Below, one piece after another: positions 26,310 through 34,367 of a stretch of DNA of 64,000 nt. Each line of letters opens with the position of its first letter. Within the stretch, counting starts at the first letter, position 1. Source of the DNA: Chloroflexota bacterium. Its GTDB lineage: Bacteria; Chloroflexota; Anaerolineae; Anaerolineales; Villigracilaceae. A program made the translations under genes and the position numbers. Below the pieces are notes generated by a model that did not search any database, had not been told where the DNA came from, and saw nothing but the letters and a program-made list of their open reading frames with translations. Location of the stretch: assembly GCA_016234555.1 (NCBI GenBank), contig JACRBJ010000032.1, positions 62,001-126,000 of the forward strand. Reading direction: 5' to 3'.

Positions 26310-27497
26310 GTGTTAGCGGATAAAAACATCTTGCGAATCCAACTTCAACTCATCGCTTTCCTCTTCCTCCGCACCATCCTGAACACGGCTCACAGGATGG
26401 TGTATCCGTTTCTGTCCGTCTTCGCGCGCGGACTTGGCGTGGACATTTCCTCCATGTCCGTGCTGATGACAGCGCGGTCCCTCGTCGGAGCAACCAGCCC
26501 GCTCTTCGCGCCCATCGCAGACCGCCGCGGACGAAGATTCGGCATGATGCTCGGTGTCGCCATTTTCACGCTGGCGATGGGCATCGTCGCTGTGTACCCA
26601 TCCTTCTGGACTTTCGCCCTGGGACTGGTTTTGTCAATCCTCGGCAAATACATGTTCGACCCCGCGATGCAGGCTTACTTTGGCGACCGCATCCCGTATG
26701 CCGAGCGTGGAACCGCACTTGCCATTACCGAAGTTGCCTGGTCATTGGCTTTCATTGTTGGTATGCCAACGATGGGATTTCTGATCGCAACCTTCGGCTG
26801 GTCGGCACCCTTCCCCGTGCTGGCGGCGCTTGGACTGCTGGTAATCTTTGTCATCTGGCACATTGTCCCACGCGAAGACTCTCATCACACGCTGACCAAT
26901 AATCCGCTCGCTGGCTACCGCGCTGTCTTCACGTCGCTCCCTGCCCTGGCTGGGATTTCGATTGCCATGTGCGCCAGCGCGGGTAACGAACTGGTCAGCA
27001 TCACGTTTGGCGTCTGGCTGGAAGACTCGTTTGGGCTGAGAATCGCCGCCCTCGCGGGAGCTTCCGCCGTAATTGGCATCTCGGAATTGAGCGGCGAGGG
27101 ACTGGTCGCCCTGACCACAGATAGGCTCGGCAAGCCGCTCGCATTGACCATCGGACTGGTCGGCAACGCCCTGGCTTCGATCCTGCTCCTGTTCATCGGT
27201 CAGACCCAAGTCGGGGCGCTGGTTGGGCTGTTCCTGTTCTACATCACGTTCGAGTACGTCATCGTCAGTCACATCTCGCTGGCAAGCGAACTCGTCCCTG
27301 CGGCGCGCGCCACGATGCTTTCGCTCAACTTCACAGGTCACTCCCTCGGACGCGCCCTCGGAGCCCTGCTGGCTGGCTACATTTATCAACAGTTTGGGTT
27401 TTTATTCGTCGCGCTGGCGACGGTGATATTCAATCTCATCGGCTTGCTGGCACTGAACATTATGCAGAGAAGGGTGAAACATGATCAAACCACCTGA
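26310..27497 (+). CDS. Major facilitator superfamily (MFS) transporter
   Basis: A 395-residue protein with twelve membrane segments. The loop between segments 2 and 3 contains APIADRRGRRFGMML, the MFS D-R-x-G-R-R motif, and the second half repeats a weaker form. It is likely a drug or metabolite efflux carrier, substrate unknown. The start is uncertain: the open frame begins at a GTG (26310) and a TTG at 26331 is an alternative, with no clear ribosome binding site for either. It overlaps the following GNAT acetyltransferase gene by 17 bases, so the two are probably co-transcribed. Confidence 0.82.
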   Translation: MLADKNILRIQLQLIAFLFLRTILNTAHRMVYPFLSVFARGLGVDISSMSVLMTARSLVGATSPLFAPIADRRGRRFGMMLGVAIFTLAMGIVAVYPSFWTFALGLVLSILGKYMFDPAMQAYFGDRIPYAERGTALAITEVAWSLAFIVGMPTMGFLIATFGWSAPFPVLAALGLLVIFVIWHIVPREDSHHTLTNNPLAGYRAVFTSLPALAGISIAMCASAGNELVSITFGVWLEDSFGLRIAALAGASAVIGISELSGEGLVALTTDRLGKPLALTIGLVGNALASILLLFIGQTQVGALVGLFLFYITFEYVIVSHISLASELVPAARATMLSLNFTGHSLGRALGALLAGYIYQQFGFLFVALATVIFNLIGLLALNIMQRRVKHDQTT

Positions 27498-28023
27498 ACA
27501 AATCGAAACCGAACGACTCATCCTCCGTAAGCCGCGCATGGAAGATGCACCTGATGTTTTCGACGGCTGGGCGAGACATCCCGAAGTGACCCGCTTCCTG
27601 ACCTGGCGTCCGCATGAAAGCGTGAAGCAAAGCGAAGAGTTGATGAAACGCTCCATCGCCGCCTGGGACGGGGAGACCAACTTCCGCTACCTGCTGGAGA
27701 TCAAGGAGAGCGGCGCATTGGCTGGGATGATCGAACTGCGGCTGGACCGCGAACCGTTCAAAGTCAGTTTCGGATACACGGGCGCGTACGCCCAATGGGG
27801 CAAAGGCTACATGACCGAAGCTTCGCGCGCCTGCATCCAGTGGGCGTTTGAACAGCCAGGCGTCTACCGCGTCTACGCCACCGTGGACGTGGACAATATC
27901 CCGTCACAGCGTGTGCTGGAAAAAGCAGGAATGCAGCGCGAAGGACTCCTGCGACGCGAAAGCCTACATCCCAACATCAGTCCCGAACCGCGAGATTGCT
28001 ATATGTATGCGATAGTAAAATAA
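27481..28023 (+). CDS. GNAT-family N-acetyltransferase, RimJ/RimL-like
   Basis: A 180-residue soluble protein. The N-terminus IETERLILRKPRMEDAPDVF is typical of RimJ/RimL-type acetyltransferases, YAQWGKGYMTEA is the acetyl-CoA loop and NIPSQRVLEKAGMQREG is the conserved C-terminal motif. It transfers acetyl from acetyl-CoA to an amine, either a protein N-terminus or a small molecule. The gene overlaps the MFS gene and ends just before a palindromic element. Pairing with an efflux carrier could suggest resistance, but nothing in the sequence proves that. Confidence 0.9.
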   Translation: MIKPPEQIETERLILRKPRMEDAPDVFDGWARHPEVTRFLTWRPHESVKQSEELMKRSIAAWDGETNFRYLLEIKESGALAGMIELRLDREPFKVSFGYTGAYAQWGKGYMTEASRACIQWAFEQPGVYRVYATVDVDNIPSQRVLEKAGMQREGLLRRESLHPNISPEPRDCYMYAIVK

Positions 28024-28032
28024 AAGAGATTT

Positions 28033-28098
28033 AAACTACAGAGACACGAAGGCACAGAGAAAAAATAAAAACTCTGTGGCTCGGTGTCTCCGTGGTTA
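28033..28098. repeat. CACAGAG-type palindromic dispersed element
   Basis: Imperfect inverted repeat of about 26 bp per arm: AACTACAGAGACACGAAGG on the left and GTGTCTCCGTGGTT on the right, around an A-rich loop. It belongs to the well-spread family of ACCACAGAGACACAGAG elements seen between genes in many genomes. Confidence 0.6.
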
Positions 28099-28132
28099 GC
28101 AAATGGTATGGGCTTATCGCTACGGAGATAAT

Positions 28133-30157
28133 ATGTCTTTGCCAAACAAATCCAAATGGTGGCTTGAACTTGCTGCCCTCACCGTCATCTCAGCGCTGGT
28201 TTACCTGCTGAGCGTCAACCAATTCTCGTACTACCGCGACGATTGGTACTACGCCTACGACGGCTACATCGCGGGACCGTCCATCTTCAAGGTCATGTTC
28301 AGTTCCGACCGTCCCGCGCGGGGAATTTTCTTCGGCATTTATTATTGGTTGTTTGGCTCGCATCCCCTTCCCTATCACCTCGGCATCTACATCTGGCGAC
28401 TGATTGGCGCATACGCCGCCCTTTGGCTCTTCAACCTTCTGTGGAGCCGACAACGTGCCGCGAACTTTGCCATGTCCCTGCTCTTCCTCGTCTACCCTGG
28501 ATTCCTGTGGTGGGTGCAGGGCATCGAGTACCAGCCGATGGTCGCCAGCGTCGCGTTGCACACGCTTTCCTTCGCGCTGACCCTCGCCGCGATTCGCTCC
28601 CAAGCCAAAACTGCGCAAGCCGCTCTCTGGGCGTCGTCCATCCTGACGGGGCTGACCGCCATCGCCCTCGTAGATTATGCCGTCGGCATGGAAGCCTTCC
28701 GCGTTCTGTGCATCTTCCTCGCCCAGCCCGCCCCGCGCCGCCTCGTCAAAACCATCCGCGCCACCCTCATTACGCTCACCATCCCCCTGCTCTTCGTCGT
28801 CTGGAAACTCTTCCTCTTTCACGGCGACCGCAAAGCCACCGACATCACCTTCCAACTCGGTGACCTGCTCCGCGAACCGCTGGCGACTTCCATCCTCTGG
28901 GGTCAACGGCTACTGGACAGCGCCCTCAACGTCTCCTTTTTCGCGTGGTGGACTCCGCTGCGGATGCATTATCCCTTTGTGGAAAAAGACAGCCTCTGGC
29001 TTGGTCTGACTCTCGCAACTTTGGTCCTCGCCCTGAGTCTGGTTGCCTTCCGCTGGCTTGCTTCCGCGTCTGCGCCCCAGCCTGATTCCAACCCCGAAGC
29101 CTCTCCCAAAGCCGATAGCTTTCCGCTTCAAGCCATTGCGCTCGGTTTGGCTGGCACGGTCTTTGGGCTTTTTCCAGTCATCATGGCGAACCGATTCGTC
29201 ATCTTCAAGGCATACTCACACTACGCCCTGCCTGCTTCAGTTGCGGGTGTGATTTTGGTCGTCGGCTTGATTCACGCCCTGTCTTCCAAACGATTGCAAA
29301 TGATTCTCGTCTCGCTCCTCGTCGGGATCGCCGCCCTCACCCATCGCGGACTGGCGATCAAAGCCGCCGACGAGCAATCGGCAGTCCGCGACTTTTGGTG
29401 GCAGGTTTACTGGCGCATCCCGAAGATTCAGGAAGGCACGACCATTGCCGCCATCTATCCAGGCATCGACTATGGCGAAGACACCGATATCGTTTGGGGC
29501 CCCGCCAACTTTTTGTATTATCCCAATCCCCAGCCTGGCATGGACCTGGTCAAGTATCCGCTGGGCGGGACCATCCTCGACCCAACGGGCATCCGCAATG
29601 TGGTGGAAGAAAAGGAAAAGATCAGCGCCACCTACCGCAGTCATTTTATTTTCCTCAACTATCGCCGCGTGTTGGTGATGAGCCAGCCTTCCGCCGAGTC
29701 CTGTGTCCACGTGATCGACCCGCGCTGGGTCGAACAGTCACAGCGCGATACGGAGGAAATTGTCCAACTCTTTCCCCATTCAAAAATGGAATACGCGCTG
29801 ACCGAAGGCGAAACCGCTGTCCCGTTGGGCTTTGCCTTCGGAACAGAGCCAACCCACGGCTGGTGCTATTTCTACCAAAAAGCAGAACTCGCCCGCCAGC
29901 AAGGTGACTGGGACTCCGTCGCTGCCATCGGCGCGGAAGCCGCCCGCCTCGACCTCGTCCCCGCCGACCCCGTCGAGTGGACACCCTTCCTGCAAGCCTA
30001 CGCAGTTCTCGGCGAGACCAAAAAAGTGGAATCCCTCGCTGCCCAATTCAAAGACGACCCGTTCCACAAAGAACAGTTCTGCGAAAATCTCACAAACGGG
30101 ATTCAACTCAAAGATGAAATGCAAAACAAGGTGGATGAACTGTTTTGCCGGCAATAG
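28133..30157 (+). CDS. Large membrane protein of GT-C glycosyltransferase type
   Basis: A 674-residue protein with about eleven membrane segments in residues 1-430 and a soluble C-terminal part of about 240 residues. The first loop contains YYRDDWYYAYDG, with acidic residues where GT-C catalytic residues lie, then SSDRPARGIFFG. The start at 28133 follows GGAGATAAT; the earlier ATG at 28103 lies beside a dispersed repeat and is rejected. The C-terminal part contains helical repeats that could be TPR-like (AELARQQGDWDSVAAIGAEA). The plan is the same as in the protein at 5455-7095. It stands alone, 109 bp after the GNAT gene. Confidence 0.6.
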   Translation: MSLPNKSKWWLELAALTVISALVYLLSVNQFSYYRDDWYYAYDGYIAGPSIFKVMFSSDRPARGIFFGIYYWLFGSHPLPYHLGIYIWRLIGAYAALWLFNLLWSRQRAANFAMSLLFLVYPGFLWWVQGIEYQPMVASVALHTLSFALTLAAIRSQAKTAQAALWASSILTGLTAIALVDYAVGMEAFRVLCIFLAQPAPRRLVKTIRATLITLTIPLLFVVWKLFLFHGDRKATDITFQLGDLLREPLATSILWGQRLLDSALNVSFFAWWTPLRMHYPFVEKDSLWLGLTLATLVLALSLVAFRWLASASAPQPDSNPEASPKADSFPLQAIALGLAGTVFGLFPVIMANRFVIFKAYSHYALPASVAGVILVVGLIHALSSKRLQMILVSLLVGIAALTHRGLAIKAADEQSAVRDFWWQVYWRIPKIQEGTTIAAIYPGIDYGEDTDIVWGPANFLYYPNPQPGMDLVKYPLGGTILDPTGIRNVVEEKEKISATYRSHFIFLNYRRVLVMSQPSAESCVHVIDPRWVEQSQRDTEEIVQLFPHSKMEYALTEGETAVPLGFAFGTEPTHGWCYFYQKAELARQQGDWDSVAAIGAEAARLDLVPADPVEWTPFLQAYAVLGETKKVESLAAQFKDDPFHKEQFCENLTNGIQLKDEMQNKVDELFCRQ

Positions 30158-30269
30158 GTTCCACATAAGAAGCAGGCATATTAAAGGAGTTGAACGCCGT
30201 TGCCCCTTTACGCCTCGATGCTTTGCGACTTTGTGTCGAAGCCCGTTCTTTTGGCGCTCTCATTTATGC

Positions 30270-30275
30270 TAAAAT
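30270..30275 (+). promoter_or_regulatory. -10 box for small membrane protein gene (leaderless type)
   Basis: TAAAAT, seven bases (AGAAGCA), then ATG at 30283. This decides the start against the longer open frame from 30190. Confidence 0.5.
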
Positions 30276-30282
30276 AGAAGCA

Positions 30283-30711
30283 ATGAAAGCCCGGCTTCCA
30301 GCCCCCGAACATCATTCGTATCAACTGCACCGCAGGCAGCGCGTCACCCAGGTCATCCTGCCGGTGGTGATTAGCGCGCTGGCTCTGGTCGGCTTGACCG
30401 TGCTGATCTGCCTGTCCACCTTCAACTCCGGCGGCGACGTGGCTCGTTGGGCGGCAGTCTCCACCATCTGGATCATCATCCCCGTGCTGTTCGTGGGACT
30501 TATTGTGCTTGCCATCCTCATCGGGCTGATCTATTTGATGGCGCGCGCGTTGGGAGCTTTGCCCCGCTACACCGGAATGGCGCAGGATTACGTTTACATC
30601 GCCCGCAACTACATCATCCGCAGCGCGGACATGGTCGTCAAACCCGTCATCGCACTCGAGGGTTTCATCGAAAGGGTAAAGGCATTCTTCGAAAGGATGG
30701 TCGCTCCATGA
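30283..30711 (+). CDS. Small membrane protein, two segments, unknown
   Basis: A 142-residue protein starting MKARLPAPEHHSYQLHRRQR, with two membrane segments (about residues 24-45 and 62-88) and an amphipathic C-terminal helix (FIERVKAFFERMVAP). The start is chosen from the promoter position. It overlaps the next small gene by four bases (ATGA). I do not recognise the family; the pair may form one membrane complex. Confidence 0.6.
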   Translation: MKARLPAPEHHSYQLHRRQRVTQVILPVVISALALVGLTVLICLSTFNSGGDVARWAAVSTIWIIIPVLFVGLIVLAILIGLIYLMARALGALPRYTGMAQDYVYIARNYIIRSADMVVKPVIALEGFIERVKAFFERMVAP

Positions 30712-30899
30712 ACAAAAACAGGATCATATTCTTCGGCACATTGATCGGCGCCGTCACCGGACTGATTGCCGCGCTGCTGCTCGCCCGCCGCGCGGAAAAG
30801 AACGAGCGTGAGACCGCCATCACATCCGGCGAGGGGCTCAAACTGGGTGTGCTGGTCTTCGGTTTGCTGCGGGCGATTGCATCGCTGACCGACGACTAA
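30708..30899 (+). CDS. Small single-pass membrane protein
   Basis: A 63-residue protein starting MNKNRIIFFGTLIGAVTGLI with one N-terminal membrane segment and a basic patch (LLARRAEKNERE) just after it. The ATG overlaps the stop of the preceding gene (ATGA), so translation is coupled. A terminator follows 26 bases after the stop. The plan recalls YtxH-like small membrane proteins, but the similarity is weak. Confidence 0.6.
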   Translation: MNKNRIIFFGTLIGAVTGLIAALLLARRAEKNERETAITSGEGLKLGVLVFGLLRAIASLTDD

Positions 30900-30924
30900 T
30901 CAGCGCATCGACTTCAAATCACGG

Positions 30925-30955
30925 ACCGAGGAACACAATCCTCGGTTGTTTTTTT
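30925..30955 (+). terminator. Intrinsic terminator abutting the next start codon
   Basis: Perfect eight-base stem ACCGAGGA/TCCTCGGT with a six-base loop and the T-run TGTTTTTTT, which ends directly at the ATG of the YcaQ-like gene (30956). Confidence 0.8.
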
Positions 30956-32215
30956 ATGGATACCATTTCACGCATTACCTTCCGCCGATTTTTACTCGGT
31001 CAGCAGGGACTTTGGCCCGGTCGCCGTTTCAGGGGGCTGGATGGCACGACCTCAGCCATCAACCAGATCGAAGCGTTGCAGCTCGACCCGTTGAACATTG
31101 CCGCCCGCAGCCAGGAGATCGCCCTGCATGGTCGCGTGTTGGATTTCAACCTCGGACACCTGTACCAGTCCGCCTATGAACAGCGCAATTTCTTCGATTA
31201 CGGCGGGACACTTTTCCTCTATCCGATGAAGGAGTTTCCCTTCTGGCGGGCAATCATGCCGCGCACGGCAAGGTATCCCCGCATGACGGAATTCAGGAAG
31301 AATCATCCGCGCGCGATGGACGAAGTACTTGCGGCGCTGCGGGGCAACGGTCCCATGAGCAACCGCGACTTCGAGGGAAATGGTCTTTCGCAGTGGAGCT
31401 ATCGCGGACGGAAAGACTCGGCGGTGGCGCTCTTCTACCTGTGGCTGCTGGGCGAGGTGATGATCACCATCCGAAAGGGATTTGACCGCGTCTATGACCT
31501 GCGCGAGCGGGTGGTTCCACGCGAATATGATTTCGTCGCATCCATTGGGGAGGCAGAGGATTTTTTCGCGCGAAAGACCATCGCCATCCCCAATCTGATG
31601 CGCGAAAAACGTTTCCGCACTAGCTGGCAGGATGCCATCGAGCGGGAGGTGACGCCCAGGGACGCGGAGGAAAAGCTGTCGGCGCTGATCGGGCGGGGGG
31701 TGGTGAGCCAGCTCAAGGTCGAAGGCAGCGCGGAAAACTGGCTCGTGTTGACCAAAGCTGTCCCGTTGCTGAAATCCATCGAAGCGGGACGCATCCCAAA
31801 AATCTGGAAGCCGCTGGGACCATCCACAGAGGAGGAGGTCGCGTTCCTTGCGCCATTGGACATGGTCAGCGCGCGCGGGCGGGCGAAGCAGGTCTTCGAT
31901 TTCGATTACGTTTGGGAGGTGTACAAGCCCGTCCACCAGCGCCGCTGGGGATATTACACCCTGCCCATTTTGTACGACGACGACCTGGTGGCGCGGCTCG
32001 ACCCGAAGCTGGATCGCAAAACGGACACGCTTCAAATCATGGGCTTTTGGCTGGAGGATGATGCGCCAAAGGATGAAGCCTTTGCCAATGCGCTCGGGCG
32101 CGGGATTGCGAGGTTCGCAAAACTGGTGGGCGCAAAACGGGTGGAGATGGATTGCATCCAACCGCGCCGCCTGCGAACACAGGTTCGCAGGATGTTCAAG
32201 GCAGAATCAGGGTAG
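30956..32215 (+). CDS. Winged-helix protein of the YcaQ/AlkZ DNA glycosylase type
   Basis: A 419-residue protein. The N-terminus ISRITFRRFLLGQQGLWPG and IEALQLDPLNIAARSQ match the HTH_42 (YcaQ/AlkZ) family. In AlkZ enzymes a Q-x-D motif does the base excision; QLD is present near residues 41-43. Other family marks are YRGRKDSAVALFYLW and a C-terminal FDFDYVWEVYKP. Members remove bulky or cross-linked alkyl bases from DNA, some protecting producers of DNA-damaging compounds. M1 is chosen because the conserved region begins right after it. That puts the ATG directly behind the T-run of a terminator, leaving no room for a ribosome binding site. Confidence 0.82.
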   Translation: MDTISRITFRRFLLGQQGLWPGRRFRGLDGTTSAINQIEALQLDPLNIAARSQEIALHGRVLDFNLGHLYQSAYEQRNFFDYGGTLFLYPMKEFPFWRAIMPRTARYPRMTEFRKNHPRAMDEVLAALRGNGPMSNRDFEGNGLSQWSYRGRKDSAVALFYLWLLGEVMITIRKGFDRVYDLRERVVPREYDFVASIGEAEDFFARKTIAIPNLMREKRFRTSWQDAIEREVTPRDAEEKLSALIGRGVVSQLKVEGSAENWLVLTKAVPLLKSIEAGRIPKIWKPLGPSTEEEVAFLAPLDMVSARGRAKQVFDFDYVWEVYKPVHQRRWGYYTLPILYDDDLVARLDPKLDRKTDTLQIMGFWLEDDAPKDEAFANALGRGIARFAKLVGAKRVEMDCIQPRRLRTQVRRMFKAESG

Positions 32216-32369
32216 GGCGAAAGGTTTTCAATTGCATTCAAAAATCAAATCGGGGGTAGTCCTGATTATAATTAGCGTGGGATGGGGCAAGGTTTGAACT
32301 TGTTCTTATTAAAGTTGGCGAATCCAATGCCCATTTATTTCCAGGAACGGATTCTCCAGACGGCATGGA

Positions 32370-34340
32370 TTGGAGAGGATGGTTTCTTTGGACGGGACGC
32401 TGCCCAAAAAAACAACCGGTGATCTGACGCGGAAGGCGCTTGCCCACAGTCACGAACTTTTGCTGGCGCTTAGCCGCGCCGCGCACGCCGTTCAGAAGGC
32501 GCGCACAGCGGAGGAGGTATACCGCGCTGTCGGGGATCAGATCAAAGCCCTGGGTGGGGATGTGTCCCTGTTCATTGCCACGGAGAAACCTAATCAGCTT
32601 GCCGTTGCCTATACTTCGTATGAACTTAGCTTTCTGCGGAAGGCTGAACAATTGACGGGGTTGTCGGCGCTGGACTATCGTTTTGAGACTCCACCGGGGG
32701 GCATATTCGCCAGCGGCATCGCTGACGGCAGCACCATCTACGCGCGGGACGTGAAGGAATATACGATTGCCATGCTTCCAAAGGGCTTGCAGTCGCTGGC
32801 GGAACAGATAATCAATGTCCTTGATGCAAAACAGGGTATTTTTGCCCCCCTGCGCCTGGAAGACAAAACGTTGGGGGTCATGGTGGTCAGCGGTTCGTCG
32901 TTGACCGAGAACGATGTTCCGGTCATGGAGTCGTTTGCGGCGCAGATCGCGATCAGCCTCCACAATTTGAACCTGACCCGGCAAATGCAAAACGAGCTTG
33001 CCACACGCCAGCGGGCGGAGGAGGAATTGCGCAGGTCCGAGGAGCGCTATCGCACCCTGTTCGATAACATGATGGACGGCATCTATCGCAGCACCCATGA
33101 CGGAAGATTCGTGGATGTGAACGCCGCCATGGTCAGAATGTTTGGATATTCCAGCCGCGAGGAACTGATGGCGGTGGACATCAAGAAGGAGTTGTACTTT
33201 TTGCCCGAGGAAAGGGGCAGTCACATATTGGATACGGGACGGGAGGAGATCGAGGTCTATCGCATGAAGCGCAAGGACGGCTCCGAAATCTGGGTGGAGG
33301 ATCATGGATATTATGTGCATGACGAGCGGGGAAACATCCTGTACCATGCAGGGATGCTGCGCGATGTGACCACGCGCAAAAAGGAGGAGGAAAGCGCGCT
33401 GTTGCAAAGCGCCGCGCTGGAGGCGGCGGCAAACGCCATTGCCATTACCGACATAAAAGGCACGCTGCAATGGGTCAACCATGCCTGGTTTGAATTGACC
33501 GGCTACTCGAAGGAAGAATCCATTGGGCGCAACATGAGTATCGTCAAATCCCACATCCACGATCCCAAATTCTATAAGGAACTGTGGGGGACGATTCTGG
33601 CGGGCAGGGTCTGGCGCGGTGAACTGAAAAACCGCCGCAAGGACGGCGTCTTGTACGATGAAGAGCAGACCATTACACCCGTGCTGGACAGCCGGGGGAA
33701 CGTGACGCACTTCATCGCCATCAAACTGGATATCACCAAACGCAAACAAACGGAAGCCGCGCTGGAGCAAGCCAGGCGGGAACTCGAACAGGCGAACCTC
33801 GACCTCAAAAAGGCTCTTGAGCATGAACAACACCTGTCGCACACCGACGCGTTGACCGGCGTCAGCAACCGGCGTCACCTATTCGAGCTTGCGGCTCACG
33901 AATTCGACGTGGCAAAACGCTACGAACATCCCCTGTCCATCATCGTATTCGACCTCGACCACTTCAAGAACGTCAACGACACCTTTGGGCATGCCCTGGG
34001 TGACCGCATGTTGCAGGAGGTGACAAGGACGGTACGCTCGCAGCTCCGCGAAGTGGATTTGATCGGACGCTACGGCGGCGAGGAGTTTGTGATCATCCTG
34101 CCGATGACGGCCGCGAGGCAAGCCTGGCTGCTGGCGGAACGCATCCGCGCGGGCGTGGAGGCACTCCGCGTGCCAACCGACGGGGAACCCGCCGCCGTGA
34201 CTCTGAGCATCGGCATTGCCGAGATGCTTCACACCAGGCAGGATAAATCAGCGGAGGATGTGATACGTCACGCCGACGAAGCCATGTATGCGGCGAAACA
34301 GGCAGGGCGTAATCGAGCCGTGATCTTCGACGCTGAATAG
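32370..34340 (+). CDS. Diguanylate cyclase with GAF and two PAS domains
   Basis: About 656 residues, soluble. Approximate order: GAF-like 40-205, PAS 223-335, PAS 345-460, short coiled coil 455-488, GGDEF 490-656. The active site is YGGEEF near residue 568, and five residues before it REVD is the RxxD inhibitory site, so both catalysis and product inhibition look intact. It makes cyclic di-GMP from GTP. The start is uncertain: TTG at 32370 or ATG at 32379; GGAGAGG touches the ATG too closely to serve it, and no in-frame ATG lies upstream. A TATAAT is at 32267. The HD-GYP sensor gene follows within 28 bases, giving a make-and-break pair. Confidence 0.92.
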   Translation: MERMVSLDGTLPKKTTGDLTRKALAHSHELLLALSRAAHAVQKARTAEEVYRAVGDQIKALGGDVSLFIATEKPNQLAVAYTSYELSFLRKAEQLTGLSALDYRFETPPGGIFASGIADGSTIYARDVKEYTIAMLPKGLQSLAEQIINVLDAKQGIFAPLRLEDKTLGVMVVSGSSLTENDVPVMESFAAQIAISLHNLNLTRQMQNELATRQRAEEELRRSEERYRTLFDNMMDGIYRSTHDGRFVDVNAAMVRMFGYSSREELMAVDIKKELYFLPEERGSHILDTGREEIEVYRMKRKDGSEIWVEDHGYYVHDERGNILYHAGMLRDVTTRKKEEESALLQSAALEAAANAIAITDIKGTLQWVNHAWFELTGYSKEESIGRNMSIVKSHIHDPKFYKELWGTILAGRVWRGELKNRRKDGVLYDEEQTITPVLDSRGNVTHFIAIKLDITKRKQTEAALEQARRELEQANLDLKKALEHEQHLSHTDALTGVSNRRHLFELAAHEFDVAKRYEHPLSIIVFDLDHFKNVNDTFGHALGDRMLQEVTRTVRSQLREVDLIGRYGGEEFVIILPMTAARQAWLLAERIRAGVEALRVPTDGEPAAVTLSIGIAEMLHTRQDKSAEDVIRHADEAMYAAKQAGRNRAVIFDAE

Positions 34341-34367
34341 TTGAATGCTGGCAAGGAGAATACTGCC

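Noticed and set aside
32238..33878. 546-codon open frame opposite the diguanylate cyclase
   Set aside because: Antisense to GAF and PAS domains with clear motifs; no start signal.
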